Shown piece by piece: positions 1-10,803 of a stretch of 64,000 bases of DNA. Positions within the stretch are counted from its first letter, which is position 1, and every line of letters starts with the position of its first letter. Both the position numbers and the translations under genes were made by a program. The notes beneath the pieces were generated by a model. The model had not been told where the DNA came from and ran no database searches. It was given only the letters and a program-made list of their open reading frames with translations. Source of the stretch: Halorarum salinum (lineage in GTDB: Archaea > Halobacteriota > Halobacteria > Halobacteriales > Haloferacaceae); contig NZ_CP058579.1 in the NCBI RefSeq assembly GCF_013402875.1, positions 2,542,001 to 2,606,000 on the forward strand. The letters run 5' to 3'.

Positions 1-638
1 ATGCCCGGCGCGACCTCCTCGCGAAGCCCCAGCGAGTGGCCGAGTTCGTGGACGAACACGGCGGGGTCCCCGCATGTGACGAGGCTCGCGTGCCCCTCGT
101 TGTAGCCCCGCGCCGGCGCCAGGAGGACGTAGTGGTGGCCGGCGTCGCCGCGGTCGCGGTACTCGTGCGCGTAGCGGTAGAGCAGGTCGGCGGGGATCGG
201 GTCGGTCCCGGGCACCGCGTCGTCCCGGACCAGGTGGAGCGCCACCCCCGTGTCACCGCCGGGGTTCTCGACGGGCGCGTCCGCGAACGTCCTCCGGAGC
301 CGTTCGGCGTCCCGCTCCGGGAGCCCACAGCCCGTCCGGTAGTCGACCTCCACGTACACGTCCGTCCGGAGCGGGTCCGCATCGGGGAGCGCGCCGGTCG
401 CGTGCACCTCGACGCCGTCCGGGAGCGCGTCGCCGTCGGTGTCGGGGTTCCCCGGGTCGGTTCCGCGCCGGAGCTCCGCCGCGTTCGAGAGGCCGTCGCC
501 GTCGGCGTCGCCCGCCGGGTCCGCGAGGGCCGCGGCGACGGCTCCCGGGTCCGGAACCGCGTGGACGGCGCCGCCGCCGACCGTCGCCCCGAACAGCAGC
601 GCCAGGACGAGCGCGCGTACGGCGGGGACGGGGAGCAC
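1..638 (-). CDS. Secreted metzincin-like zinc metalloprotease, C-terminus cut by window edge
   Basis: The protein starts at a GTG at 638 and runs off the left edge after about 212 residues. Residues 2-25 form a hydrophobic signal-like helix. They are followed by an Asp/Gly-rich stretch (DADGDGLSN, then DTDGDALPDG) typical of thrombospondin type-3 calcium-binding repeats. The last visible residues contain HELGHSLGL, the zinc-binding HExxHxxG core of metzincins, which makes a secreted zinc protease likely. The third zinc ligand and the Met-turn lie outside the window. A second, distinct HELGH protein is encoded at 57660. The GTG was chosen because it directly precedes the hydrophobic segment. 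The substrate is unknown. Confidence 0.8.
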   Translation of the reverse strand, partial: MLPVPAVRALVLALLFGATVGGGAVHAVPDPGAVAAALADPAGDADGDGLSNAAELRRGTDPGNPDTDGDALPDGVEVHATGALPDADPLRTDVYVEVDYRTGCGLPERDAERLRRTFADAPVENPGGDTGVALHLVRDDAVPGTDPIPADLLYRYAHEYRDRGDAGHHYVLLAPARGYNEGHASLVTCGDPAVFVHELGHSLGLREEVAPG

Positions 639-731
639 GCTCTCGGGGTGCGGGCAGGGACGCGTTAAGTGTTGGCACGGGACGAAGGGGGAGGACCGTC
701 GCGCTCCGTCGGCCGGATCGTCCGCTCGCTC

Positions 732-1184
732 TCACTCCCCGTCGGGCGCCGCGAACTCGACGAGCGTGAGATCGCGGTCCAGCGCGCAGTGGTCGTGGGG
801 CGGGTCGCCGCGGACCTCCGCGATGCGGTGCTCCTCGTCGAAGTCGGCGCCCTGTGGGACGCAGAACTCGTGGCTGGGGCACTCGACGTGGGGACACGGG
901 CCGGCGAGGGAGGCCTTGCTCCCGGCGTACGCGCCCTTCGAGGGCACGTTGGCGGCGACCGTCGACGGCTCGACCTCGACCGCGCGGACGCCGGCGTCGT
1001 GGACCGCACAGTCGAGCAACTGGGTGTTCTCGCGCACGTCGCTCACGCGGTAGCGGCGGCCCTCGACGAGGTTGAGACACTGCCCCCGGTACGGACAGCC
1101 CTCGCAGGCCGACGACTCCCCCTCGTACACGAACTCGGTGCCCTCCTCCGCGAGGCGGCTACCGACGAGCGTGACCGTGGTCAT
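732..1184 (-). CDS. UPF0179 family protein
   Basis: The 150-residue protein matches the archaeal UPF0179 family, whose function is unknown. Two cysteine clusters are visible, CEGCPYRGQC at residues 28-37 and CPHVECPSHEFC around residues 97-108. They suggest a bound metal or iron-sulfur cluster, which is inference. The start is the ATG at 1184. The gene is transcribed toward the protease gene and lies 94 bases from it. Length and cysteine pattern agree with the family as I know it. Confidence 0.85.
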   Translation of the reverse strand: MTTVTLVGSRLAEEGTEFVYEGESSACEGCPYRGQCLNLVEGRRYRVSDVRENTQLLDCAVHDAGVRAVEVEPSTVAANVPSKGAYAGSKASLAGPCPHVECPSHEFCVPQGADFDEEHRIAEVRGDPPHDHCALDRDLTLVEFAAPDGE

Positions 1185-1260
1185 GGGTGGTGGTACCCCG
1201 GGCCCGCGGTTACGCCTTTCGCCCGTTCGGACGACGTGGGCCCCGACCCCGACGGGCAGA

Positions 1261-1653
1261 CTACGGCGTTCGACCGGTCAGTTCGTCCAACTCCGCGAAG
1301 TACTCCTCGCGGGGAACCTGATAGACGCCGCGGTAGTCGACGTCGCCGCTCGCGAACCGCTCGGCGAGGTCGGCGGCCGCCCCGACCGCCTCCGCCCGGT
1401 CCCCGAGCGTCGTCGACTCGGCCTCGACCTCGGGTTCGAGGAACAGGGTGACCCGCCACTCGTCCGTCTCGCGGTGGGCCGCGCCCGGCCGCTTGCGCGG
1501 GGAGCCGTTCGTCACGTAGAGGGTCGGGAGGCAGGCCGACGGGAACTCGTCGCCGTCGAACACGTCCGGCCGGTAGACGAGCACGGTCCGCCCCTCCGGC
1601 TCCTCGTTCCAGACGCGCCAGCCGTCCGCCAGCGACTCCGGATCGAAGCTCAT
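1261..1653 (-). CDS. Haloarchaeal conserved protein (DUF5820-like)
   Basis: This is a 130-residue acidic soluble protein. Its N-terminal half contains the conserved-looking stretch RTVLVYRPDVFDGDEFPSAC and its C-terminal half is Glu/Ala rich. I recognise it as a small conserved haloarchaeal family, probably DUF5820, whose function is not known. No signal peptide, membrane segment or catalytic motif is visible. It lies 76 bases upstream of the UPF0179 gene on the same strand and could share its transcript. Confidence 0.65.
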   Translation of the reverse strand: MSFDPESLADGWRVWNEEPEGRTVLVYRPDVFDGDEFPSACLPTLYVTNGSPRKRPGAAHRETDEWRVTLFLEPEVEAESTTLGDRAEAVGAAADLAERFASGDVDYRGVYQVPREEYFAELDELTGRTP

Positions 1654-2020
1654 GGCCGAACGGAGGGCGCCGGCCTACAAAGGCGGCCCGCTCCGGGCAC
1701 CGTTGAGCGCCCCCCGTCCGGACCGGTCGCGTTCGCGGGCCGGTGCGTCGGCGGCACCGGGGTACCGTCCCAGGGTCGCTTATAAAGAATGACGGACGGG
1801 GAGCGGCGGCGTGGCTGGCGCGTGCGATTTTTCACCTGGGCCGGCAAAACCCTTTTACCTGTTAACAACCCACATGGCATTAAGCCTCCCCCCGAACGGG
1901 GAGGTCGACCCCGCTCATCCCGCCGCTCTGGTCGCCCCTCGCTGTCTCGTCGCGTGGGTAGGGTCGAACGCGGTCGGTGTCGACGACTGACGCCGCCGAC
2001 GTGCGGACACACACACAACC
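1654..2020 (+). promoter_or_regulatory. Upstream region of the prkA operon, with TATA element
   Basis: This 367-base gap carries no convincing gene. A TATA-like CTTATAAA sits at 1779-1786, about 235 bases before the first prkA start, which would imply a long leader. A second AT-rich stretch (AACCCTTTTACCTGTTAAC) near 1848-1866 is a closer candidate promoter. The divergent gene ending this gap starts at 1653. An ATG at 1789 opens a frame into the kinase gene, but its Arg/Pro-rich translation looks like an artefact of GC-rich DNA. Confidence 0.45.
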
Positions 2021-4093
2021 ATGACCGGAGCCATGAAAACCCTCGAGGAACTGAGCGACCGATACAAGGAGACGGTGCCCTCGGACCTCCGCGAGGCGAA
2101 GCCGTTCGACTGGTACCTCGCCGAGATCCACGAGCACCCCCGAATCGCCCGCAACGCCCACCAGCGCGTCGCCGACATGTTCGACCACTACGGCACGCGC
2201 TACGACGAGGACGCGGGCGTCGTCGATTACCTGATGGCCAGCGAGGACCCCCTCCACGACGGGGAGAACGCCTTCTATGGCCGGGAGGTCCACGAGTCGA
2301 TCCACGAGTTCGTGAACAAGGTGAAGTCGGGCGCGCGCGGGCTCGGGCCCGAGAAACGGATCAAGCTCCTGCTCGGACCGGTCGGCTCGGGCAAGAGCCA
2401 CTTCGACTGGCTCGTCCGCCGGTACTTCGAGGACTTCACCCGCACCGACGAGGGACGGCTGTACACCTTCCGCTGGACGAACCTCTGTGACGTCATCCCC
2501 GACCAGGACCCCGCCGACGACACGGTCCGGTCGCCGATGAATCAGGACCCGATCGTCCTCCTCCCCCAGCCCCAGCGCGACGAGGTCATCGACGCGCTGA
2601 ACGACGCGCTCGACGCCCCCTACACCATCAGGAACGAGCAGAGCCTCGACCCCGCGTCGGGCTTCTACATGAACGAACTGCTCGCGGCGTACGACGACGA
2701 CCTGCGGGCGGTCCTCGACGACCACGTCGAGGTGGTCCGACTCGTCGCCGACGAGAACCGGCGCCGCTGCGTCGAGACGTTCGAGCCGAAGGACAAGAAG
2801 AACCAGGACGAGACGGAGCTGACCGGCGACGTCAACTACTCGAAGCTCGCGGTGTACGGCGAGAACGACCCGCGCTCGTTCGACTACGCGGGGGCGTTCT
2901 GCAACGCGAACCGGGGCATCTTCAGCGGCGAGGAGCTGTTGAAGCTCCAGCGCGAGTTCCTCTACGACTTCCTGCACGCCTCCCAGGAGCAGACGATCAA
3001 GCCCCGGAACAACCCCCGAATCGACATCGACGAGGTCATCGTCGGCCGGACGAACATGCCCGAGTACCGGGACAAGAAGGGCGACGAGAAGATGGAGGCG
3101 TTCAACGACCGCACCAAGCGGATCGACTACCCGTACGTCCTCGAGTACGAGCAGGAGGCCGAGATCTACCGGAAGATGCTCCGGAACGCCGACGTGCCCG
3201 ACATGCACATCGAGCCGCACGCAATGGAGATGGCGGGACTGTTCGGCGTGCTCACCCGCATCGAGGAGCCCTCCGACGGCGCCGTCACGCTCGTCCAGAA
3301 GGCGAAGGCGTACAACGGCGAGATCGACGAGACCGACGACGTCGACGAGCGGAAGCTCCGGGAGGACGGCGACTCGGTCGCGAACATCGCCGAGGGGATG
3401 GAGGGCGTCTCCGCGCGGTTCATCGGCGACGAGATCGCCGAGGCGATCATGGACGCCACCCACCGCGGGCGCGAGTACCTCTCGCCGCTGTCGGTGTTCA
3501 CCCACTTCGAGGAGAACCTGCAGAACCACGGCTCCATCCACGAGGAGAACCTCGAGCGGTACGAGCGCTACCTCGAACTGGTGCGCGAGGAGTACCGCGA
3601 GCGCGCCATCGAGGACGTCCGCCACGCGCTCGCGTACGACGTCGAGGAGATCAGGCGCCAGGGCGAGAAGTACATGGACCACGTGATGGCGTACATCGAC
3701 GACGCGACCGTCGAGGACGACCTCACCGGCCGGGAGCAGGAGCCGGACGAGACGTTCCTCCGCTCGGTCGAGGAGAAACTGGACATCCCCGGCGACCGGA
3801 AGGACGACTTCCGCCAGGAGGTCGCCAACTGGGTGTCCCGCCGCGCGCGCGAGGGCGTGAGCTTCGACCCCCAGGACAACGATCGCCTCCGCCGCGCGCT
3901 GGAGCGGAAGCTCTGGGAGGACAAGAAGCACAACATCAACTTCTCCGCGCTGGTGTCGGCCGGCGAACTGGACGACGACGAGCGGAGCGCCTGGGTCGAC
4001 GCGCTCCACGAGCAGGGGTACTCCCGGGAGGGGGCCCGCGAAGTGCTGGAGTTCGCCGGCGCGGAGGTGGCAAAGAGCGAACTGGAGGACTGA
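2021..4093 (+). CDS. PrkA family AAA+ serine protein kinase, first copy
   Basis: The 690-residue protein belongs to the PrkA (YeaG) family: an N-terminal AAA+ module followed by a C-terminal kinase-like region. The Walker A motif GPVGSGKS is at residues 119-126, and the protein is close to the usual 640-690 length. In bacteria PrkA/YeaG acts with YeaH in starvation and sustained-stress responses. The same partners follow here, so a shared cytoplasmic stress-signalling role is inferred. An in-frame ATG four codons in (2033) is an alternative start. The stop codon overlaps the next start by one base (TGATGA), so the two kinases are translationally coupled. Confidence 0.9.
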   Translation: MTGAMKTLEELSDRYKETVPSDLREAKPFDWYLAEIHEHPRIARNAHQRVADMFDHYGTRYDEDAGVVDYLMASEDPLHDGENAFYGREVHESIHEFVNKVKSGARGLGPEKRIKLLLGPVGSGKSHFDWLVRRYFEDFTRTDEGRLYTFRWTNLCDVIPDQDPADDTVRSPMNQDPIVLLPQPQRDEVIDALNDALDAPYTIRNEQSLDPASGFYMNELLAAYDDDLRAVLDDHVEVVRLVADENRRRCVETFEPKDKKNQDETELTGDVNYSKLAVYGENDPRSFDYAGAFCNANRGIFSGEELLKLQREFLYDFLHASQEQTIKPRNNPRIDIDEVIVGRTNMPEYRDKKGDEKMEAFNDRTKRIDYPYVLEYEQEAEIYRKMLRNADVPDMHIEPHAMEMAGLFGVLTRIEEPSDGAVTLVQKAKAYNGEIDETDDVDERKLREDGDSVANIAEGMEGVSARFIGDEIAEAIMDATHRGREYLSPLSVFTHFEENLQNHGSIHEENLERYERYLELVREEYRERAIEDVRHALAYDVEEIRRQGEKYMDHVMAYIDDATVEDDLTGREQEPDETFLRSVEEKLDIPGDRKDDFRQEVANWVSRRAREGVSFDPQDNDRLRRALERKLWEDKKHNINFSALVSAGELDDDERSAWVDALHEQGYSREGAREVLEFAGAEVAKSELED

Positions 4094-6540
4094 TGACCGA
4101 CTACATCGACCGGGCCGACCGCGCGCTCGCCGGGGCCTACGAGCCGCCGATGAGCCTCTCCGAGTACGTCGAACTGGCCTTCGAGCGCCCCGGGACGGCC
4201 GCGGGCGCGGCGACGTACCTGCTCGACGCGATCGAGTCGCTCGGCACGCGGACCGTGATCGAGGAGGGGGAGCGGCGCGAGCGCTACCGCTTCTTCGACG
4301 ACCCGCACAACGACGGCGAGCACGCGGTGCTCGGCAACACCGCCGTCCTGAACGCGTTCGTCGACGACCTACGGACCCTCGCCGCTGGCCGTGGCAAGGA
4401 CGAGAAGATCCACTGGTTCGACGGGCCGACCGCGACGGGCAAGTCGGAGCTGAAGCGCTGTCTGGTCAACGGCCTCCGCGAGTACTCGAAGACCGAGGCG
4501 GGCCGGCGCTACACCGTCGAGTGGAACATCGCCGGCGGCGACGACGCGAGTTCGCTCGGCTACGGCCCGGCCCGGGACCACGAGGACGACTGGTACGAGA
4601 GCCCCGTCCGGGCGCACCCGCTCTCCGTGTTCCCGGCCGAGGTCCGCCGCGAACTGGTCGCGGCGCTGAACGAGCGGGCCGACCCCGAGTTCCCCGTCCG
4701 CGTCGACTGTGACATGGACCCGTTCAGCCGCGAGGCGTACGACCACCTCGAGGAGCAGTACCGCCGCGACGGACGCGGGGACCTGTTCTCGGCGGTCACC
4801 GACGACCGCCACCTCCGGGTGAAGAACTACGTCGTCGACGTCGGCGCCGGCATCGGCGTGCTCCACGCCGAGGACGACGGCAGCCCGAAGGAGCGGCTCG
4901 TCGGCTCGTGGATGCCAGGAATGCTCCGGGAGCTCGACAGCCGCGGCCGGAAGGACCCGCGCGCGTTCAGCTACGACGGCGTCCTCTCGCAGGGGAACGG
5001 CCTGCTGACCGTCGTCGAGGACGCGAGCCAGCACGCGGACCTCCTCCGGAAGCTGCTGAACGTCCCCGACGAGAAGCGGGTGAAACTGGACAAGGGGATC
5101 GGGATGGACGTCGACACCCAGCTCGTGGTCATCTCGAACCCCGACCTCGACGCCGAACTCGACCAGTTCTCCGACCGGAACGGTCGCGACCCGCTGAAGG
5201 CGCTCAAGCGCCGGCTCGACCGCCACGAGTTCCGCTACCTCACAAGCGTCTCGCTGGAGACGGAGCTGATCCACCGCGAACTGACCGACCAGACCGAGGT
5301 CTGGCAGACGGTGGCGGCCGCGGAGGCGGGTGGCGAGGGCGAGGTGAGCGGTGAGCGAGAGGCGGGCCGCGAGGGGGTCGGCGGTCGGGCCCGCGGGGGA
5401 GCCCGAACCGCCGATCGGGTCGACGGCGATGGCCGGGACCGTACTGGCGACCGCGACGGCGACGCCGACCGTGGTTTCTCTGCCGACCCCGACCGCGACG
5501 CGGTCCGCGAGGCCGTCGACGAGCGCGTCCGCGCGCCCCTGTCCCTGACCGTCCGCGACGAGCGGGGCCGGACGACCGAGCGCGAACTCGCCCCCCACGC
5601 GCTCGAGGCGGCCGCGGCGTACAGCGTCGTCACCCGCCTCGACGGGGAGGACCTCCCCGCGGACCTCTCGCTCGTCGACAAGGCGCTGCTGTACGAGCGG
5701 GGCTACCTCCGCGAGGGCGACGAGCGCCTCGGGGCCGACGAGTTCGAGTTCGACGGCGAGGACGGCACCCACGGCATCCCCGTCACCTACACCCGTGACG
5801 TCGTCGCGGACCTGCTCCACGAAGCCTCCGACCGGGCCCACCCCGAACTCGACGTCGAGTCCGTGCTGATGCCCGACGACGTGCTGGAGGCGATGGCCGA
5901 GGACCTGGCGGAGGCGCCGGTGTTCTCGCGCGCGGAGGCCGCCGAGTACGAGAACCGGCTGGCCGTCGTGAAGGAGTACGTCTTCGAGCGGCAGGAGGCG
6001 GACGTGCTCGACGCCGTGCTCGCCGAGAAGGGCGTCGCGGAGGAAACCGTCGCCGAGTACGTCGAGCACGTGTTCGCCTGGGACGCCGGCGAGCGCGTCG
6101 AGACCGGCCGCGGCGCGGTCGACCCCGACCCGCTGCTGATGCAGGTGTTCGAGACCGAGCACCTCGGCCGGTTCGAGGAGGCCGACTACGAGGGAACCGA
6201 CCCGTCACCGCCGGTCGAGCGCTTCCGGACGGAGAAGGTCATCACCGCGCTGAACCGCTACGCCTGGGAGCACCGCGACGAGGACTTCGCCGCCTCGGAC
6301 GTCGACCTCACGGAGATTCCGGTCATCCGCGAGGTGCTCGACACCCACTCGTGGGGGGACGTCCGGCGCATCTACCCGGACTTCGACCCCGGGCAGTGGA
6401 GCGATCCGCCGGCGAACACCGAGACCGAGCGCGTGAAGGAACGGACCGTCGAAAAGCTCCGGGAGACCGGCTACAGTGCCGCCTCGGCCGAACTGACCGG
6501 GCGGGCGGTCATGCGGGAGGTGAACGCGCGATGGGACTGA
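4093..6540 (+). CDS. PrkA family AAA+ serine protein kinase, second copy with insertion
   Basis: This 815-residue protein is a second PrkA-type kinase. Its Walker A motif, GPTATGKS at residues 111-118, differs from that of its neighbour, so the two are divergent paralogues and not a recent duplication. Residues of about 407-472 (bases 5313-5510) form a low-complexity Glu/Gly/Arg/Asp insertion that accounts for much of the extra length over typical PrkA. The family C-terminal region continues after it. The gene overlaps both neighbours: one base with the first kinase and ten with the DUF444 gene. It may form a heteromeric complex with the first kinase, which is inference. Confidence 0.88.
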   Translation: MTDYIDRADRALAGAYEPPMSLSEYVELAFERPGTAAGAATYLLDAIESLGTRTVIEEGERRERYRFFDDPHNDGEHAVLGNTAVLNAFVDDLRTLAAGRGKDEKIHWFDGPTATGKSELKRCLVNGLREYSKTEAGRRYTVEWNIAGGDDASSLGYGPARDHEDDWYESPVRAHPLSVFPAEVRRELVAALNERADPEFPVRVDCDMDPFSREAYDHLEEQYRRDGRGDLFSAVTDDRHLRVKNYVVDVGAGIGVLHAEDDGSPKERLVGSWMPGMLRELDSRGRKDPRAFSYDGVLSQGNGLLTVVEDASQHADLLRKLLNVPDEKRVKLDKGIGMDVDTQLVVISNPDLDAELDQFSDRNGRDPLKALKRRLDRHEFRYLTSVSLETELIHRELTDQTEVWQTVAAAEAGGEGEVSGEREAGREGVGGRARGGARTADRVDGDGRDRTGDRDGDADRGFSADPDRDAVREAVDERVRAPLSLTVRDERGRTTERELAPHALEAAAAYSVVTRLDGEDLPADLSLVDKALLYERGYLREGDERLGADEFEFDGEDGTHGIPVTYTRDVVADLLHEASDRAHPELDVESVLMPDDVLEAMAEDLAEAPVFSRAEAAEYENRLAVVKEYVFERQEADVLDAVLAEKGVAEETVAEYVEHVFAWDAGERVETGRGAVDPDPLLMQVFETEHLGRFEEADYEGTDPSPPVERFRTEKVITALNRYAWEHRDEDFAASDVDLTEIPVIREVLDTHSWGDVRRIYPDFDPGQWSDPPANTETERVKERTVEKLRETGYSAASAELTGRAVMREVNARWD

Positions 6541-7844
6541 GGGAGGACCTCGAACGGTTCCGCGCGGTCGGCGAGGAGCGGCGCCCCGACCTCGCGGAGT
6601 TCATCCGCGAGGGCGACCTCGCGGGCGGCAGCGACACCGTCCGCATCCCGGTGAAGATGGTCGACCTGCCGGAGTTCGCCTACGACCGGCGGGACATGGG
6701 CGGCGTCGGTCAGGGGCAGGGCGGCACGCCCGAACCCGGCCAGCCCGTCGACGTCCCGGGCGACCCCGGCGACGACGAGGAGGGCGACGGCGACGAGGCC
6801 GGCGACGACTCGGGCGAGCACGGCTACTACGAGATGGATCCCGAGGAGTTCGCCGAGGAGCTCGACGAGACGCTCGGGCTCGATCTCGAGCCGAAGGGCA
6901 AACGCGTCGTCGAGGAGGTGGAGGGCGACTTCACGGAGCTCACCCGCGCGGGCCCCAACTCGACGCTCGACTTCGAGACGCTGTTCAAGCGCGGCCTGAA
7001 GCGGAAGCTCGCGACCGACTTCGACGACTCGTTCGTCCGCGAGGCGTGCAAGGTCGAGGGCGCCACCGCCCGGGACGTGTTCGAGTTCTGCCGGACCGAG
7101 AACGTGCTCGTCTCGCTCCCCTGGATCGAGGAGGCGATGGGGGAGGTGGCCGACGAGCGGGGCGCCTGGGCCTCCTTCGAGGAGGTCCGCGAGGAGGTCG
7201 AACGCGAGCCGGTCACCGACCGCATCCGACGCGACGGCCTGCGCGAGATCCCGTTCCGCCGGGAGGACGAGCGCTACCGCCACCCGGAGGTCGTGGAGAA
7301 GAAGCAGAAGAACGTCGTGGTCGTCAACATCCGCGACGTCTCCGGGTCGATGCGCCAGCGCAAGCGGGAGCTGGTCGAGCGGGTGTTCACGCCGCTGGAC
7401 TGGTATCTCACCGGGAAGTACGACGAGGCCGAGTTCCGGTACGTCGCCCACGACGCGGAGGCCTGGGAGGTCGACCGGAGCGAGTTCTTCGGCATCCGCT
7501 CGGGCGGCGGGACCCGGATCTCCAGCGCGTACGAACTCGCCGCCGAGATCCTCGAGGAGTACCCCTGGAGCGAGTGGAACCGCTACGTGTTCGCCGCGGG
7601 CGACTCGGAGAACTCCAGCAACGACACCGTCGAGAGCGTCGTGCCGCTGATGCGCGAACTCGACGCGAACCTCCACGCCTACGTGGAGACACAGCCCGGC
7701 GGCGGCGCTGTGAACGCGACCCACGCGGAGGAGGTCGAGGGGGAACTGGCCGACCGAGACAACGTCGCGGTCGCCCGCGTCGCCGACGCCGACGACGTGA
7801 CCGACGCGATCTACGAGATACTCAGCACCGAGGACGACTCATGA
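6531..7844 (+). CDS. YeaH/YhbH family protein (DUF444), VWA-like
   Basis: The protein is 437 residues from the ATG at 6531, which overlaps the end of the second kinase by ten bases. It matches the YeaH/YhbH family. A von Willebrand A-like fold is suggested by [11 protein letters not shown] near residue 269, which carries the DxSxS metal-site pattern. An acidic low-complexity linker (many Gly/Asp/Glu) lies around residues 60-105. In bacteria YeaH is encoded with PrkA/YeaG and functionally linked to it. I chose this start because upstream sequence in the frame is an Arg-rich shadow of the kinase gene and the ATG opens the family N-terminus ([10 protein letters not shown]). Confidence 0.9.
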   Translation: MGLREDLERFRAVGEERRPDLAEFIREGDLAGGSDTVRIPVKMVDLPEFAYDRRDMGGVGQGQGGTPEPGQPVDVPGDPGDDEEGDGDEAGDDSGEHGYYEMDPEEFAEELDETLGLDLEPKGKRVVEEVEGDFTELTRAGPNSTLDFETLFKRGLKRKLATDFDDSFVREACKVEGATARDVFEFCRTENVLVSLPWIEEAMGEVADERGAWASFEEVREEVEREPVTDRIRRDGLREIPFRREDERYRHPEVVEKKQKNVVVVNIRDVSGSMRQRKRELVERVFTPLDWYLTGKYDEAEFRYVAHDAEAWEVDRSEFFGIRSGGGTRISSAYELAAEILEEYPWSEWNRYVFAAGDSENSSNDTVESVVPLMRELDANLHAYVETQPGGGAVNATHAEEVEGELADRDNVAVARVADADDVTDAIYEILSTEDDS

Positions 7845-9826
7845 GCACGACCAACGACCGCCGCGCCCGCCGCGAGGCGGGCCGGCTCACCGAACCGACC
7901 GAGCGGGCCCGGGAACTGGCCGAGAAGCTCGGCCTGCGGCCGTACCCGGTGAACTACTGGGTCGTCGACTACGACGAGATGAACGAGCTCATCGCCTACG
8001 ACGGGTTCCAGACCCGGTACCCGCACTGGCGCTGGGGGATGAAGTACGATCGCCAGCGCAAGCAGGACACGTTCGGGATGGGGAAGGCGTTCGAGATCGT
8101 CAACAACGACAACCCCTGCCACGCGTTCCTCCAGGAGTCGAACGCGCTGGCCGACCAGAAGGCGGTCATCACCCACGTCGAGGCGCACGCGGACTTCTTC
8201 CGCAACAACGAGTGGTTCGCACGGTTCGCGGGCGACCGCGAGGAGCCGGCCGCCGCCGCGATGCTGGCCCGGCACGCGGACGCGATCGCGGGGTTCATGG
8301 AGGACCCCGAGATCGACCGCGGCGAGGTGGAACGGTTCATCGACGCCGTGCTCTGTCTCGAGGACACCATCGACCAGCACCGCGCGCTGGCCGAGGAGCG
8401 CGGCGGCGAGTTCGAGGAGGAGGTCGCGGACATCGAGGAGCGACTCGACCGGCTGGGGCTCTCCCCCGAGGTCCGCGAGCAGGTGTTCGACGAGGAGTGG
8501 GTCGCCGCGCGGGAGGCCGAGGAGAGCCCGGACGCACCCCGTCCGGACGTGCTGGCGTTCCTCCGCGAGCACGGCGAGCGCTACGACGAGGAGGAGGGTA
8601 AAGCCGTCGAGCGCGAGCCGTGGATGGACGAGACGCTGGAACTGCTCCGGCGGGAGGCGTACTACTTCGCCCCGCAGAAGCTGACCAAGTGCATGAACGA
8701 GGGGTGGGCGGCCTACTGGGAGTCGATCATGATGGCCGACGAGGGGTTCGCGGGCGAGGACGAGTTCCTCACCTACGCGGACCACCAGTCGCGCGTGCTC
8801 GGGTCGCCGGGGCTCAACCCCTACAAGCTCGGCAAGGAGCTGTGGGAGTACATCGAGAACACGGCGAACCGCCGCGAGGTCGTCGACAAGCTGCTCCGGG
8901 TCGAGGGCGTCACCTGGCGGAGCTTCCACGACGCCGTGGACTTCGAGGAGGTCGAGGAGCTGCTCGCGCCCGACCCCGTGGTCGACGAGGTCCGGCCGGA
9001 CACGCTCGACCGCCTCGACCCCGAGGACCCGCGGGTGGACGCCGACGCGCTGGCCACCGCCCGCGAGGGCGACGTCGACGTCGAGCGGTACCCCTGGGCC
9101 GTGCTCACGACCCAGGGGCTCGCGGAGCGACACTTCTCGCTCGCGAAGCCCGCGAACCGGGGCTTCCTCTCCCGGATCGGTCGCTCGGAGCTGGAGCGGC
9201 TCGCCCGCTACATGTTCGACGACGGGAAGTACGCGACCGTCGAGGAGGCGCTCGCGGACGTCGACTACGGCGCCGGGTGGGAGCGGATGCGCGAGGTGCG
9301 CGAGAGCCACAACGACGTGACGTTCGTCGACGAGTTCCTCACCGACGAGTTCGTGACGGAGGGGAACTACTTCACCTACGAGTACTCCCGGGCGGCGGGC
9401 GACTACCGCGTCGCCAGCACGGACCCGGAGGACGTGAAGAAGAAGCTCCTGCTCCAGTTCACGAACTTCGGCAAGCCCAGCGTCGCCGTGTTCGACGGCA
9501 ACTACGGCAACCGGGGTGAACTACTGCTCGGCCACCGCTACAACGGGGTCGCCCTCGACCTGGAGCAGGCCGAGCGGACGCTGGAACGCGCCTTCGAGCT
9601 CTGGGGTCGCCCGGTCAACCTCGCCACCATCGTCACGGAGTACGACGAGCACGAACTGGAGGTCGCGAGCCGCCGCGGCTACGAGCCCGCCGGCGAGGAG
9701 GTCGGGACGCTCCTCCGGTACGACGGCTCCGAGATAGAGCATCTCGACCTGGACCCCGACCTGGAGGACCTCATCGCGGCCGAGGGGGTCGACTACGACA
9801 CGAAGCCCGAGGAGTGGCTGGCGTAA
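7841..9826 (+). CDS. SpoVR family protein
   Basis: The 661-residue protein starts at the ATG at 7841 and shares ATGA with the stop of the DUF444 gene. It matches the SpoVR (YcgB) family in its N-terminal block ([19 protein letters not shown]) and in [23 protein letters not shown] and [11 protein letters not shown]. The family is named for a Bacillus spore-cortex phenotype, but its biochemistry is unknown and archaea do not sporulate. It usually travels with PrkA and YeaH, and here it closes the operon. Conserved His, Glu and Asp residues hint at a metal site, which is inference. Confidence 0.92.
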   Translation: MSTTNDRRARREAGRLTEPTERARELAEKLGLRPYPVNYWVVDYDEMNELIAYDGFQTRYPHWRWGMKYDRQRKQDTFGMGKAFEIVNNDNPCHAFLQESNALADQKAVITHVEAHADFFRNNEWFARFAGDREEPAAAAMLARHADAIAGFMEDPEIDRGEVERFIDAVLCLEDTIDQHRALAEERGGEFEEEVADIEERLDRLGLSPEVREQVFDEEWVAAREAEESPDAPRPDVLAFLREHGERYDEEEGKAVEREPWMDETLELLRREAYYFAPQKLTKCMNEGWAAYWESIMMADEGFAGEDEFLTYADHQSRVLGSPGLNPYKLGKELWEYIENTANRREVVDKLLRVEGVTWRSFHDAVDFEEVEELLAPDPVVDEVRPDTLDRLDPEDPRVDADALATAREGDVDVERYPWAVLTTQGLAERHFSLAKPANRGFLSRIGRSELERLARYMFDDGKYATVEEALADVDYGAGWERMREVRESHNDVTFVDEFLTDEFVTEGNYFTYEYSRAAGDYRVASTDPEDVKKKLLLQFTNFGKPSVAVFDGNYGNRGELLLGHRYNGVALDLEQAERTLERAFELWGRPVNLATIVTEYDEHELEVASRRGYEPAGEEVGTLLRYDGSEIEHLDLDPDLEDLIAAEGVDYDTKPEEWLA

Positions 9827-10023
9827 CTCCGGACCCGCCCGCCGCCCGGCGGCACCCACGCCTCCCCTGCCGGACTCCACGCCCTAACTGATGATGGGTT
9901 AACATAAATTATCCGGACGTAATCGCCGATGCAAAACGCAGGTACGGTGCGATTGAGGATCGCGAAACGAGGGACAAGCTATATCGTGTAGTACGTAACA
10001 GTGACGGACATCGGTGTGACGTA

Positions 10024-10797
10024 GTGGTGGACACGGACAGCGGCACGGAGTACCGGCTCGACGAGATCGACCGGCGCATCGTCCACGCGCTGATGTCGGA
10101 CGCCCGGAACACGTCGGCGCCGATGATCGCCGAGGAGGTCAACGTCTCCCCGGGGACGATCCGGAACAGGATCGACCTGCTCGAGAGCCACGGGATCATC
10201 AGGGGGTACGGGGCCGTCGTCGACTTCGAGCGGGCGGACGGGCGGCTGAGCAACCTCTACATGTGTAACGTGCCCGTCTCCGAACGCGAGACGCTCGCGC
10301 AGGAGGCGCGCGCCGTCCCGGGGGTCGTCAACGTCCGGGAGCTGATGACCGGCCGGCGGAACCTCCATGTGCTGGCGGTCGGCGAGGACACCGGCGACCT
10401 CCGGCGCATCTCCCGGGCGCTCTCGGCGCTCGGCATCGAGATCGAGGACGAGGACCTCGTCCAGAACGAGGAGTTCGACGCGTACTCGCCGTTCGGCCCC
10501 GCCGACTCGACGCCCTCGCCCGCGCCGACCGACTTCATCAGCCTGGCGGGCGGCGCCGATGTCGTGGAGGTGACGGTCCGTGCGGACGCCCCCATCACCG
10601 GCCACACGCTGGAGGAGGTGGGAAAGCGGGGGGTGATCGACGACCAGACGCTCATCATCGCGATCGAGCGCGACGACGCCGTGTTGACGCCCCGCGGCGG
10701 AACGACGATCCGATCCGACGACGTCGTCACCGTCCTCTCCCGCGGCGGGGATCGCGAGGGAACCCTCGACGCGTTCCTCGGCACGGACGACTCCTGA
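10024..10797 (+). CDS. Lrp/AsnC-type regulator fused to RCK_C (TrkA C-terminal) domain
   Basis: The protein has 257 residues. Residues of about 10-60 form an Lrp/AsnC winged helix (IDRRIVHALMSDARNTSAPM, then the recognition helix around SPGTIRNRIDLL). Residues 65-145 resemble an effector-binding RAM domain. Residues of about 165-250 form an RCK_C/TrkA-C domain, which binds small ligands and nucleotides in potassium channels and transporters. With TrkH encoded next door on the other strand, control of potassium uptake in response to a ligand is a reasonable inference. The start is GTG at 10024 or the next GTG at 10027. A TATA-like CTATAT lies at 9979-9984 and the AT-rich stretch at 9894-9912 may hold further control sites. 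Confidence 0.85.
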   Translation: MVDTDSGTEYRLDEIDRRIVHALMSDARNTSAPMIAEEVNVSPGTIRNRIDLLESHGIIRGYGAVVDFERADGRLSNLYMCNVPVSERETLAQEARAVPGVVNVRELMTGRRNLHVLAVGEDTGDLRRISRALSALGIEIEDEDLVQNEEFDAYSPFGPADSTPSPAPTDFISLAGGADVVEVTVRADAPITGHTLEEVGKRGVIDDQTLIIAIERDDAVLTPRGGTTIRSDDVVTVLSRGGDREGTLDAFLGTDDS

Positions 10798-10803
10798 TAC
10801 ACC

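Noticed and set aside
1789-2490. Possible small gene upstream of prkA from the ATG at 1789
   Set aside because: Only the first 75 codons lie outside the kinase gene, and they are Arg/Pro-rich with no domain. The stretch is better read as leader DNA.
1880-4009. Long minus-strand open frame of about 700 codons opposite the first prkA
   Set aside because: It is a Val/Leu/Arg/Asp-rich mirror of the kinase gene caused by GC-rich codons. The plus-strand frame has clear PrkA motifs.
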